Positions 19,811-30,149 of a stretch of DNA of 64,000 nucleotides are shown here, piece by piece. Location: contig NC_080171.1 in assembly GCF_950295315.1 (NCBI RefSeq), forward strand, positions 116,679,064-116,743,063, in the 5' to 3' direction. Source of the stretch: Erinaceus europaeus. Taxonomy: Eukaryota > Chordata > Mammalia > Eulipotyphla > Erinaceidae. Positions within the stretch are counted from its first letter, which is position 1, and every line of letters starts with the position of its first letter. The position numbers and the translations under genes were made by a program. The notes under the pieces were generated by a model. The model ran no database searches. It was not told the DNA's origin and saw nothing but the letters and a program-made list of their open reading frames with translations.

Positions 19811-20155
19811 ATTTTTTTTTTTTCCTTTGGCCTCCAGAGCTCGGTGCCTGCACCACGAATTCACTGTTCCTGGAGGCTATTTTTTTCCCCTTTTGTTGTC
19901 CTTGTTGTTTTATCCTTGTTGTAGTTATTATAGTTGTTATTGATGCCATCATTGTTGGATAGGACAGAGAAAAATCGAGAGATGAGGGGATGGCAGAGAC
20001 GGGAGGAGGAAGATAGATACCTGCAGACTTGCTTCACCGCCTGTGAAATGATCCCCCTGCAGGTGGGGAGTCAGGGGCTCAAACCGGGATCCTTACACCA
20101 TTCCTTGCGCTTTGTGCCATGTGCGCTTAACCTGCTGCGCTACCGCCCGACCCCC
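19811..20155 (-). mobile_element. Type A SINE, long form
   Basis: GGCCTCCAGAGCTCGGTGCC module through CTACCGCCCGACCCC. Confidence 0.93.
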
Positions 20156-20299
20156 TGCCTAGATCTTCTTAAGTTAAGAGAACACAGGAATACACCTTAT
20201 ATTTAAAAGGCAGCTTCGTGTGCTATCACGGATGCCAATTATTACATGATCAATGGAGAGTTTGGTGCAATAAAAATATTTAATTCTAGCTACTGATAT

Positions 20300-20600
20300 A
20301 CGCCTTTTCCTCAGGAAGACATCTCTCCCCCACCCCCATATTTGTGGATTGAATCCAGGCCCTGGTGCATGTGTCCTACCTCTGAACTATCTCTTGGGCC
20401 CGATTTTCACTTTATGCTTTTTATGAGGAAGAAGTGAGGTACAGGAAGAGGAGAGACAGCAAAGTACCGCTCCGACATTCATGGACTTCCATTTGTGTCT
20501 GTCCTTGGTGCTCTCATGTGGTCCGGGGGGCTCACACTCAGGGTCTTACAAATAGAAGGCATGCACTCTACTTGTGAGTCACGGCCTCAGCCCCTCTTGA
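20300..20600 (-). mobile_element. Degenerate tRNA-derived SINE remnants
   Basis: GGATTGAATCCAGGCCCTGG...TGAACTATCTCTTGGGCCC and a second CTCACACTCAGGGTC...GAGTCACGGCCTCAGCCCC look like two old SINE heads of the type D kind. Confidence 0.45.
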
Positions 20601-20627
20601 TTTCTCTTACGTGAAATGTTTCAAAGG

Positions 20628-20808
20628 AGGGACCAGGCAGTGGCAAACCTGGTTAAGCACACACACATTACAGTGCACAAGGACCCAGGTTCAAGCCCCT
20701 GGTTCCCACCTGCAGGGGAAAAGCTTCACAAATGGTGAAGCAGGGCTGCAGCTGTCTCTCTGTCTCTTTCCCTATCTCCCCATTCACTCTCAATTTCTTA
20801 AATAAAAA
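20628..20808 (+). mobile_element. Type B SINE
   Basis: GGGACCAGGCAGTGGCAAAC head, GGTTCAAGCCCCTGG box, short tail. Confidence 0.9.
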
Positions 20809-20839
20809 TGATTCAAGGGTAGCTCTTTGCTCCTTAATT

Positions 20840-21060
20840 TCTATCTTAAAAGCTTTTTAAGCTTCTCTTTCTTTGTTGAGGTATACTTGACACATGCTAA
20901 TTTTGATTTTGCATTTTTTTTCTTTTTTTCTTTTTCCAAAGGTAGAAGATGCAAAATCTGAAGTTTTATTGGTGTGATGGTGAATAAGCTCAGCGGTGTA
21001 CCTATGTGGTCAAGAACTGAAATCAAACACAGAAGAGACAATGGACTTTATAGCATCAGG
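20840..21060 (-). mobile_element. Possible ancient L1 fragment
   Basis: TTGTTGAGGTATACTTGACA and TATGTGGTCAAGAACTG suggest an old L1 antisense relic. Weak. Confidence 0.3.
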
Positions 21061-21061
21061 A

Positions 21062-21150
21062 GCAGCCACCACTTTTAAATAGACTCTTTTTCTCCTTTTC
21101 CTTCTTCTTCCCCTCTCCTCCTCCTCTTCTTCTTTTTCTTCTTTTTATTA
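21062..21150. repeat. CT-rich tract
   Basis: TTTCTCC/TTCTTC-rich polypyrimidine run. Confidence 0.75.
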
Positions 21151-21240
21151 AGTGAAAAGATTCAGAAATTAGGCAGATTCAAAATGATAAGCAACCCCCA
21201 AATCAATGTCACTGAGGTGTCCACATTAAAATCTAACAAT

Positions 21241-21489
21241 TGGGAGTCGGCGGCAGAGCAGCAGGTTAAGCGCAGGTGGCGCAAAGCACAAGGCCCAGCG
21301 TAAGGATCCCGGTTCGAGCCCCCGGCTCCCCACCTGCAGGGGAGTCGCTTCACAGGTGGTGAAGCAGGTCTGCAGGTGTCTCTCTGTCTTTCCCTCTCTA
21401 TTCCCCTCCCCTATCAAATTCTCTTAGTCTCTATCCAGAATAAATAAGTAAAATAAAAATACTAAAAAAAGAAAATAGATAGTTAAAAA
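21241..21489 (+). mobile_element. Recombinant type A/type B SINE with TSD
   Basis: The head and box are type A (GGGAGTCGGCGGCAGAGCAG, GGTTCGAGCCCCCGG) but the tail is type B (TAGTCTCTATCCAGAATAAA). AAAATCTAACAAT repeats at 21228-21240 and 21490-21502. Confidence 0.9.
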
Positions 21490-21502
21490 AAAATCTAACA
21501 AT

Positions 21503-21853
21503 CTGGTTGTGACAGGCCACAATTTAAAATGTGTTTCAAGTGTTCCATTGGAGTTTGTGTCTATTCGGAGTTGTGCAGCTGTATCAATGGCCATGTTGAG
21601 AACGTGTGACACCAGTGTCCCCTGGGCTGGAGAAGTCCTCATGCACAGGGTGGCCACATCCTGAGAGCGGCAGGTTTGGAGCTAAGAAGTGCGCATCTGG
21701 TTCTGCAGTTACATTACTTACTTATTGTAGTGCGTAGTGGTTTGCAATTCGAATTCCCTGCTTTCATTGGAAGTGTTTTAAAGAGTTTAGCAAAACACTT
21801 AAGAGAATTTTCAGTGTGACAACTTGTGCTGCTATGTCATTTTTTTCTGTAGA
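21503..21853. other. Unique intron sequence
   Basis: Nothing recognised. Confidence 0.5.
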
Positions 21854-21868
21854 CTTCTGTTCACTTTT

Positions 21869-22367
21869 CTTTTATAGATATTTGCCTCCAGGGTTATGGC
21901 TGGGGCTCGGTGCCTGCACTACGAATCCACTGCTCCTGGAGGCCTTTTTTTTCCTTTCTTTTGTTGCCCTTGTAGTTTTACGTTGTTATTATTACTGTTG
22001 TTATTGCTGTCATTGTTGTTGGACAAGACAAAGAGAAATTGAGAAAGGAGGGGAAGACAAAGAGGGCAAGAGAAAGATAGATAGATACCTGCAGACCTGC
22101 TTCACCGCTTGTGAAGCGACCCCCCGCTGGTGGGAGCCGGAGGCTCAAATGAGAGTCCTTGTGCTTCACACTATGCTTCACCTGCTGCACTACTGCTGGG
22201 TCCCTCTTTTTAATATTTTATTTATTTTAATGAGAGATACAGAAAGAGGGGAGCGAGATCAGTGCACTGCTCAGCTCTGGCTTATGGCAGTCTGGCGATT
22301 CAACCTGGGACCTTGAAGCCTCAGGTATGAAAGTCTCTTTGCACAACTATTACGCGTCTCCCCAGCC
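21869..22367 (-). mobile_element. Type C + type A SINE pair inside one TSD
   Basis: On the minus strand a type C SINE (22204-22367) with its own AAAATAAATAAAATATT tail is followed by a long type A SINE (21884-22203). One direct repeat, CTTCTGTTCACTTTT (21854-21868, 22368-22382), encloses both. Confidence 0.85.
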
Positions 22368-22409
22368 CTTCTGTTCACTTTTTACATGTGTCACTTTGGC
22401 TCTCCCTCT

Positions 22410-22625
22410 CCTTTTTTTTAGTTCTTTGTTTATTGGTTGTCACCAGGGCTTCCCCATTTCTGGCTGACGTTTCAATATACAAAGACAAAGACAGAGATAA
22501 AGAGACAGAGAGACAAACATCACAGCATGGAAGCTTCCTTCATGTGCTGGGGGCCCGGCTCAATCTTGGGTTGTGACTGACAGACAAGTGCACTCTCCAC
22601 GTGAGCCGTCCTGCCACCTCTTCCA
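22410..22625 (-). mobile_element. Type D SINE
   Basis: TTTATTGGTTGTCACCAGGG, a GACAGAGA-rich body and GTGCACTCTCCACGTGAGCC box. Confidence 0.7.
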
Positions 22626-23055
22626 CCTGATTTTATACTGAAGAGTCTCGGGCACACAGCAGACTCGACATGATTATGTATTCAGGAAACGCTGGAATAT
22701 CCACACTCTAGATTCTGCCTGGTAACCTAATGTTTGCAGCTGACATCTGAGGTGGGGGCCAGTGTGGTGGGTCTCAGCTCTTACTTAACCTGTGGGACCT
22801 GACATTCTCTTCAAGGAAGACAGTGTCAGAACTGACTGAAATTGTCAGACACTCAGCTGGTGTCACTAAGAATTGTTTGGTTTGGGGCATCCTCTTTCCC
22901 CCGAAATACTCGTTAGAAGTCATTGCATATGTGATTGTGAGAGTGAAGGAGGGACACACAGAAGGAGAAATAGAAGTTTTCTACTCACACAGAAACATTG
23001 AGCTTTCTCAAAAATTTCTTTTCAAGCAAGAGATTCTTTCTGTAATTTTTTTTAA
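22626..23055. other. Unique intron sequence
   Basis: Nothing recognised. Confidence 0.5.
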
Positions 23056-23059
23056 AAAA

Positions 23060-23203
23060 AAATTTATTTATTTATTTTACCAGACAGCACATCAGGCCTG
23101 GCTTATGGTGGTACAAGGGACTGAATCTGGGACTTCGGAGCCTCAGGCATGAGTCTTTTTTTTTGTGTGTGTGTGTAACCATTATGCTGTCTACCTCCTT
23201 AAT
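23060..23203 (-). mobile_element. Type C SINE
   Basis: CCTGGCTTATGGTGG, GAGCCTCAGGCATGAGTC, then an inserted (GT)n run, then ACCATTATGCTGTCTACC. Confidence 0.85.
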
Positions 23204-23372
23204 TTTTTTTCAATCTTTATTTATTGGACAGAGACAGCCAGAAATTGAGAGGGAAGGGGGAGATAAAGAAGAGGAACATCGGCAGCCTTGCTCCCCCTAC
23301 TGTAGGTGGGGACTGGAGGCTCAAACCTGGATTCTTGTGCTTCTAACCAAGTACACCACCACCCAGCCCCAA
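23204..23372 (-). mobile_element. Type B SINE, internally short
   Basis: CTTTATTTATTGGACAGAGA tail to ACCACCACCCAGCCCC; the CACTTGTGAAG hairpin is missing. Confidence 0.85.
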
Positions 23373-23571
23373 GGCAAGGGTTCTAAGTGAGCACAGAAGT
23401 GAGTAACCAGGGAATGGCTGACTAAGGCATCTGGTCTACCTACTATTCCACTACATTACTCTTCACATCTGAAATAATGACTGTACAGTCCATAGCCAGG
23501 AGCATTTCTACTTCAGCAGATCTAGGAAAATAAAAAAGCCTGTAAATAAATTTGGCTAGAAATAAAGTTCA

Positions 23572-23705
23572 AGGGCCGGAGTGGATCTCAGCCTATCAGA
23601 GCACCAACTAGTATGCCAACTCCAGAGAGTACATGTTCAATCGTGGTCACTACTTTCTGTCAGTGCTGAACAGTGTACTGATATTCTCGTTAAGAATAAA
23701 TAAAA
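23572..23705 (+). mobile_element. Unclassified tRNA-like SINE
   Basis: GGGCCGGAGTGGATCTCAGC to GTACATGTTCAATCGTGG and a final AATAAATAAAATA. Seen once; family unknown to me. Confidence 0.45.
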
Positions 23706-23708
23706 TAG

Positions 23709-24092
23709 GGGGCCAGCACAGCAAGTTAAGTGCACATGGTGCAAAGTGCAAGGACTGGCATAAGGACCCCGGTTTGAGCCCCTGGCTCCCCACCTGCAAG
23801 GGAGTCGCTTCACAGGTGGTGAAACAGGTGTGCAGGTGTCTCTCTTTCTCTCGCCCTCTCCTTCTGTCCTCTCTCTCTCTCGATTTCTCTCTGTCCTATC
23901 CAACAATGATGACAGCAATAACAATAATAATAATAACCACCACAACAATAAACAACAAAGGCAACAAAAGGGAAAAATAGCCTCCAGGAGCAGTGGATTC
24001 ATAGTTACAGGCACCAAGCCCCAGCAATAACCCTGGAGGCAAAAAAACGAATAAATAAAATAAAAATAAAATGAATAAAAAAGAATAAAATG
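23709..24092 (+). mobile_element. Type A SINE, long form
   Basis: GGGGCCAGCACAGCAAGTTA head, CT body, CAATAATAA region, then AGCCTCCAGGAGCAGTGG tail module and A-rich end. Confidence 0.93.
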
Positions 24093-24170
24093 CATGTGCA
24101 CCCCAGTAACTGATCACATATTTAATGAACTGAACAGTACACAGTAACATGCATATTTTAAATTATAGTC

Positions 24171-24302
24171 AGTCTCTCTTTCTCTCTCTACCGTAGCACT
24201 GATCATTTATGGTGGTTTATGGTGGTGCTGGGATTGAACCTGGGATTTTGGAGCCTCGGGCATGAGAGTCTTTTTCATAACTATTATGCTATCTGCGCGT
24301 GC
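24171..24302 (-). mobile_element. Type C SINE
   Basis: GGTGGTGCTGGGATTGAACC, GAGCCTCGGGCATGAGAG and CTATTATGCTATCTG. Confidence 0.85.
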
Positions 24303-24309
24303 ACTCTTT

Positions 24310-24577
24310 TTCCCTTTTTTTTTTTTTTCTTTCTGCCATCAGGGGTTTGTCATCTGCATGACTCAACTGACACTTCCCTGTGGCCATTTTTCTTTTTCTT
24401 TTTTGATAGAGCGTGAAAGACAGAGAAATAGAGTGGGAGAACGAAGCAGAGAAGGAAAGACACCTGCAGCACTTGTGAAGTGTCCCCCACCCCTGCACCC
24501 TCCCACCCAGGCTTGAACCCTGGCCCTTGAGCAAGGTAACATGTGTTCTTCCAGGTGTGTCATCCCCCAGCCCTATC
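24310..24577 (-). mobile_element. Type B-related SINE with different tail module
   Basis: The body (GATAGAGCGTGAAAGACAG, ACACCTGCAGCACTTGTGAAG) is type B-like, but the tail carries CTGCCATCAGGGGTTTGTC, seen once here. Confidence 0.7.
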
Positions 24578-25467
24578 ATCTCTTATTTTAAAATGACTTG
24601 CAGAAAACCAGCTTCAAGGGGAATGTTTCATTTATTCCCCATAATGCCCAGATTTGCTGAAAGCTTAGATTCAAGGACCTAAGAGCCAGAGAACCAAATC
24701 AGAGCCAGAGAGAACAAGAAGGGTAAACGGTGGCAAAGGTAGCAGGGGATGAGGAATACAGCAGCAAGTCACTTTCTCGCTGCTCTTGCACTTTTCTGGG
24801 ATAGTGGACCTCCCTCTCTGACAGGACTATGAAACTAATGACTCAAATGGATGTGCTCCTCAAGGGCCTTGTCATGTAAACACTTGATACAAAGCGTAAG
24901 GACTTGCATTTGCGCTATTATCATTTCAAGTTACATTAAGACAAGTCTGACTTTTGTAAACCTATTCTAAAGATCCAATTTTCTCTGATTTTCTTTCTCC
25001 CAGAATAGCTGTTTCCATGGCTACATAATCACTTATTATTAGGACTTACAGGAAATGCATTTTAAGGGATAATGCAAGTAGACTTTTTCTTTTTTTTTTT
25101 TAAAAATTTTCACAGTGGGAACTGAAGATTCTGTATATATGTAGTTCTCTAATCCTTTCACAGCTTGCTTAAAGCGTCAACGACACTCACTTTTGCCAAA
25201 AGTACAATATGGAAAGCTCAGCCATGATAACTCCTTGAGCCGTGCGCTTCCGGCCGGCCCACTGCAGCTTCTGTTGGGAAGTAAGGATGTGGTCTGGGGC
25301 TGGGGCCAAAGCTGGAAGGGGAGAAGGCTGCCTGGTGGTGGTTAGTAACAGCTACTCCTATGGGACTCATTCTGCAGGTTCAGAATGGACATGCCACTCA
25401 GGACTGCAGGAGGCATCAGGAGCACACAGGTGCGGCAAGGAGGAAGTGTAGGCAGCATGGATAGAGC
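24578..25467. other. Unique intron sequence, 890 bp
   Basis: No repeat recognised. 25200-25450 is relatively GC-rich (CCGGCCGGCCC near 25250). Confidence 0.5.
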
Positions 25468-25477
25468 GCTAGTTCCT

Positions 25478-25679
25478 GGCACACCTGGTTAGTCGCACAC
25501 ATCACAGTATGAAAGGACCTGGGTTCTTGCCCCTGATCCCCATCTGTAGGTGGGAAGCTTCATGAGAGGTGAAGCAGGGCTACAGGCATCTCTCTGTTTC
25601 TCTCTCTCTCCCTCCCTCTTTCCTCTCAATTTCTCTCTGTCTCTATCTAATAAATTAAAAAAAAAAAAAGAGGGAGAGA
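25478..25679 (+). mobile_element. Type B SINE with TSD
   Basis: Starts at GGCACACCTGGTTAGTCGC, slightly 5'-truncated. GCTAGTTCCT repeats at 25468-25477 and 25680-25689. Confidence 0.92.
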
Positions 25680-25770
25680 GCTAGTTCCTAGGGAGACTCT
25701 GGACCAATCACCAGTGGCTTTTAGAGGCACCAGGACAAAAACCCTTCCCTAAAGGAGACTCAATCAGTTT

Positions 25771-26350
25771 GTTTTTCCCTCCAGGGTTATTGCTGGGGCT
25801 TGGTGCCTGCACTATGAATCCACTGCTCCTGCAGCCATTTTTTTTTAGGACAGAGAGTGTTGTTAAAATTTCGTAGGCTCTAGCTGGCTGGGCTAGCTTC
25901 ACGGGCGGGTAACAGAGACGACCAGAGACATAAAGCTGGGCAGGGAAGCTGTATTTCTTTATTCAGGAACAACGATTCATAAACTAAACCAAACTAATCA
26001 CCAAACAGAACTCTGCTGCCTCTTTCCCCATGGCAGCGGCGCCAGCACTCTCTCTTATTCTGTAACTCTGGAACCCTCTCTCGGGGCTCCCAGGGCGGGG
26101 CCAAGCGGGCCGCGAAACTAACTGGACTGATCCAATTCTCTTGGGGGGGGGAGAACTAGAACAACCCAATGTAAAGCATACAACAAGAGAGAAATGGAGA
26201 GAGGAGGGGAAAGATAGAGAGGGGGAGAGAAAGACAGACACCTGCACACCTGCTTCACTGCTTGTGAAGTGACACCCCTGCAGGTGAGGATCTGGGGGCT
26301 TGAACCAGGGTCCTTACGCTTCATACTCTGTGCTGCGTCACCATCTGGTC
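25771..26350 (-). mobile_element. Type A SINE split by an LTR
   Basis: Left part 25771-25857 (tail module and GGACAGAGAG), right part 26186-26350 (rest of body and head). Removing the LTR and one AGAGAG restores the usual GGACAGAGAGAAATGG. Confidence 0.9.
25858..26185 (-). mobile_element. Solo LTR, 328 bp, 6-bp TSD
   Basis: TG...CA ends with the short inverted repeat TGTTG/CAACA, poly(A) signal AATAAA on the minus strand (25958-25963), and AGAGAG on both sides (25852-25857, 26186-26191). A 6-bp duplication is typical of betaretrovirus-like (class II) elements. No internal genes remain. The R-U5 end resembles that of 1594-2139. Confidence 0.92.
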
Positions 26351-26689
26351 CCCCCGTTGCCATGCTTTGTACACCCGGTAGCAGACATCCATCCTGACGT
26401 TTTTATTTGTATAGCACAGTGAGTTCCCATGCACACGTATGTGGGTGGCTGTGGGGAGTATAGTTGGTGTGGTGGCTTGTGTTTGTGACTGGCTGAGTGT
26501 GACGAAACAGGCTTTTCAATTCACTCTTAGACTTTTAATCTGTGGCTGAGAAGGGGACCCCAGTTCCACAAGAAATAATTTCTGCTTTCACAAGAGTCTC
26601 AATCAAGACTCCTCACCTGGTCAGTTCTGCCCACAGTTCTCCCATTGCTTTTTCCACCTCATTTCCTTCTCTACCATTGTAATTTTTTA
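26351..26689. other. Unique intron sequence
   Basis: Nothing recognised. Confidence 0.5.
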
Positions 26690-26773
26690 ATAAAGATAAT
26701 ATATAATTCACATGTGTTAAACAGCGTAAAATTCACCATCTGGAAATATGTGTGGAAGATTCAGTGATTTTTT

Positions 26774-26926
26774 TAAAAAAGATTTTATTTGTTTATTCAT
26801 GAGAAAGATAGGAGGAGAGAGAGAAAGAACCAGATATCACTCTGGTACATGTGCTTCCGGGGATTGAACTCAAGACCTCATGCTTGAGAGTCCAATGCTT
26901 TATCCACTGGCCACCTCCCGGACCAC
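26774..26926 (-). mobile_element. Type D SINE with TSD
   Basis: AAGATTTTATTTGTTTATTC tail to GAGAGTCCAATGCTTTATCC and CCACCTCCCGGACC. AGATTCAGTGATTTTTT repeats on both sides (26757-26773, 26927-26943). Confidence 0.92.
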
Positions 26927-27230
26927 AGATTCAGTGATTTTTTAAACATATTTGTGATTTTTAAAAACATAATTGTGCAACCAGATCTACTATCCAATTC
27001 CAAAGTATTCCACTTGTCTGAAAAGAAACTTTACCTATTTACAGCCACTTAAATGTCCCTCTTCCAAATCCCTGACCACCTATTAGTTTCTTTCTGTCTC
27101 TATGAAGTTGCTGATGCTGGGCATTTCATATTCATAAATTCACACAACACAGTATTTTGGAGTAGACTTAGCGTAAGATTTCCACGGCTCATGCATGTTG
27201 TAGCATGTCTCCAGGCTTCATTCTTCATTT

Positions 27231-27528
27231 CCACCAGAGTTACTGCTGGGCTCAGTACTGGCATCATGAATCCCCCCTTCCCCAATAGCCATGTTTCCTT
27301 TTTTTAAATTTTCTTTCTCTTTCCCTTTCTCCTTCCTCCCTCCTTTCCTTCCTTTCTCTTTCCTTGGGAGAGGGGGATAGAGAGCAAAAGACAAAGAGAA
27401 GATATCACAGACTTACTGCACTGCTTGTGAAGCTTCCGCCTTGCAAGTGGGTGTGGGGGGGTTTGAACTGGGGTCTTTGCTCATGGTAAAGTGTGTGCTC
27501 AACTGGGTGTGCCACCGCCTGGCCCCCT
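27231..27528 (-). mobile_element. Diverged type A-like SINE in ancient L1
   Basis: ACCAGAGTTACTGCTGGGCTC module, long CT-rich run, GAGAGGGGGATAGAGAG body, GTGTGCCACCGCCTGGCCCC head. Confidence 0.8.
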
Positions 27529-27850
27529 GCCATTCTTTCTCATTGCCACATAATAATCCATTGTGTGATGTATCACATTTTCTTTATCTTCTGATCATTT
27601 GATAGACACTTAGGTTCTGTGTCTTTTTGGCTCTGTGGACAATGCTGCTATGAACATTTTTTTTCTATGAGGTTTTGTATGGAAATCTGCTTTGAATCAT
27701 CTTAGAGATATGCCTAGAATGCAATGGCTAGATACCTCTGTGTTTTAGCTTTTAAGGAACTGTGAGACTGTTCCTAGGTTCATCTCTGGCAGCTCTGCCT
27801 GTCGAGGCCCTCTCAGAATTTCACCATCACTGAGCAGTAATTCTCTCCCA

Positions 27851-28265
27851 AAATATTCCCATGTATGCTTCATTCCTAAAATTTCAGCCATGGAAGAAAC
27901 TTTTCTTAAAAGTTGCTCCCTTCATCATAACAGGCAAGGTACAAAGCACTACTGTTACCTGGCTAAGTAACAGAATGGCTTCTATTCACTTCCAAATGCA
28001 AGTCAAATTTCCCCCAAAGCCAGTCAGAAGAGTGGAAAAAAAAATCTGTTAAAACACATGTGTAAGGAGAAAGAGGAGGGGGCCAAAGAATGTAAATCGG
28101 GGGGCAAGACTGCGGTTTTCAAGGGGAAGGGCCTCTCTTGTCGGGGCCGTGTGGAATACGGAGTTCTTGTCTTGCTCATTCTTTTGGTTTGAACTGCACT
28201 TATGCAGCACTGGTTTTCTGCAAGGTCACTTACCGGAGAGCTGGCCATTAAAGACTGAATAAAAT
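27851..28265. other. Unique intron sequence
   Basis: Nothing recognised. Confidence 0.5.
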
Positions 28266-28440
28266 GGGCGGGGGAGATAGCATGGTTATGCAAATCGACT
28301 TTCAGACTGGAGGCTCCAAAGTCCCTTGCACTACCTACCATAAGCCAGAACTCAGCAGTGCTCTGGTCTTTCTCTCTGCCTCCTTCTCTTGGTATCTATC
28401 TCTCTCATTAAAATATATTGAATAAATTATTTAAAAAAGA
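28266..28440 (+). mobile_element. Type C SINE
   Basis: GGGGGAGATAGCATGGTTAT head to TCTCTCTCATTAAAATAT and A tail; part of the box region is lost. Confidence 0.88.
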
Positions 28441-29125
28441 TTAAATAATATACAATCCCTGAGGAATTCATTATCTGGTAGGATGAACAAGGTAGCATGA
28501 GTATTTATGGTCCTAGTACTTTCTTCTGAGATCTGGTCACTTTTCTGATGTGACAGTGAAAGGCTCTTTCTTTAGTAAGGGGATGATGATGTTGGGAGGT
28601 GAAAATAGCTCTTTCATCTTACTTAGCAATCTAAACCAATTGTCAGTGGTCATATCTTGGTCTGACAAATCGTACTGGTTCTTGAAATCCTTCACCATGT
28701 CTCACAGCTCCCTTCCTTCTTAAAACCAGAGTGTTGAGGAAAAAAAAACTATTAAGAGACAGTTTACTGGCTTAACTTGACTCTCACGTGTTAAGAGGTA
28801 GCACATTTTGAGAAGTTACTCATTATAATAAGCTGAGGTGGTAAGGTTTAGAGAGAGCACTGGTCCCTGTGATCCTGCTACAGTGAGTTCAGAAAGTATA
28901 ACCCTTTCGTGGCTTCTTTCTGGTAATCCTGTGTGGGAGTGTGTGTCTTGATCTCATGCCTTAGAGTCTCACTGATAAAGGTTTTTTTTTTTTTTTAAAT
29001 CTGTGGCTCTTCATAATATTCAAGGACAGAACTAAAATGTTGTCTGTTGTCCTGACCATTATTGGGAGACTGTAAACTTAGTGCCCAGTTTACCTCTCTG
29101 GGTGTCAGTTTCTATTTAGGTAAAA
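28441..29125. other. Unique intron sequence
   Basis: Nothing recognised. Confidence 0.5.
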
Positions 29126-29180
29126 CAAACATAAACAAACAAACAAAACAACCAACCAACCAACCAAACAAACAAAACCC
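29126..29180 (+). repeat. (AAAC)n/(AACC)n microsatellite
   Basis: AAAC repeats with a block of AACC. Confidence 0.85.
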
Positions 29181-29324
29181 CCAAGTTTTTCTAGGGCTTT
29201 CTATGTGCCCAACACTGTCCCCAAGACTGTGGATATCTACTTATTTAATTCTGAGTAAGGGTGGGTTCCACAGTCTTTCCCACTAATTTTCCTAAATGCT
29301 TACACGATGGTCAGTGGCAGAGCT

Positions 29325-29583
29325 TAACCCGGCTTTGACCTAGCACGTTATGATTGGGCCCTCCTCAATCGCTATGGAACAGGCCATGGCCGGTGCGCCG
29401 CTATGTTCCATCGCTGGGGAGCCAGAGACGACCCGAACTGCCCCTGCGGCTCCAGACAGACTATGACCCACATAGTCAACGACTGCCACCCCTCCAGATT
29501 CAAAGGAGGTCTCAAAACTTTACATCAGGCTCAACCTGATGCTGTTGACTGGCTAAGGAAGAAGGGCAAATGCTAGAAGAAGA
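29325..29583 (+). mobile_element. Vingi non-LTR retrotransposon 3' end with TSD
   Basis: A 259-bp 5'-truncated insertion flanked by AGTGGCAGAGCT (29313-29324, 29584-29595). One uninterrupted frame encodes the C-terminal tail of the polyprotein: it starts near PGFDLARYDWALLNRYGTG, has the Cys/His pattern CPCG...QTMTHIVNDC, and ends DAVDWLRKKGKC then TAG. The 3' end is (GAA)n rather than poly(A). This pattern belongs to Ingi-related elements; Vingi is the member described as expanded in hedgehogs. The absence of stops suggests a young copy. Confidence 0.85.
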
Positions 29584-29744
29584 AGTGGCAGAGCTGACTG
29601 AGATCTGACTCCTAACTGCTTGCTGCCAAAGCTCATAGTACTGCTTCTTTTTCAAAGAATTACATTTTCACATCCTACTTAAAATAAATCATTAGTTCTA
29701 CCACTGTGGTGATGGTAGGAATAAGTTATCTTTAAATTTTTTTT

Positions 29745-30008
29745 ATATTCATTTATTTTCCCTTTTGTTGCTCTTGTTTTTTACTGTTGCTGTAGTTATT
29801 ATTGTTATTGATGTCATCGCTGTTAGATAGGACTGAGAGAAATGGAGAGAGGAGGGGAAGACAGAGAGGGCGAGAGAAAGACACCTGCAGACCTGCTTCA
29901 CCGCCTGTGAAGCGACTCCCCTGCAGGTGGGGAGCCGAGGGCTTGAACCGGGATCTTTGCACTTTGCGCCACGTGCACTTAACCTGTTGCGCTACCGCCC
30001 GACTCCCG
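29745..30008 (-). mobile_element. Type A SINE, short form
   Basis: TTTTCCCTTTTGTTGCTC tail to GCGCTACCGCCCGACTCCC head. Confidence 0.93.
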
Positions 30009-30149
30009 GAAGAAAAAAATATTACCTAACATTTATTTAACAGCACTGTGGAGTTCCCCAATTTACTCGTGAAGGAAATATGCAGAGACCTGACTCCCTA
30101 ATCTCATGAGAAGAGTTTATCTCGCTGAAAACAGAAAGAGTAAATAAAG

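Larger units (their letters stand above)
26690..27850 (-). mobile_element. Ancient L1 (L1M-like), antisense to plus strand
   Basis: Blocks such as AATTGTGCAACCAGATC, TTTCTGTCTCTATGAAG, ATGTTGTAGCATGTCTCC and GGACAATGCTGCTATGAACA match the familiar antisense of old mammalian L1s. Two SINEs interrupt it. Confidence 0.8.

Noticed and set aside
21816..22316. A 166-codon plus-strand frame
   Set aside because: It lies across a minus-strand SINE pair. SINE bodies here are low-complexity and give recurring frames such as DRTERNGERRGRQRG, seen dozens of times.
23637..24101. A 154-codon minus-strand frame
   Set aside because: Antisense to a type A SINE; not a gene.
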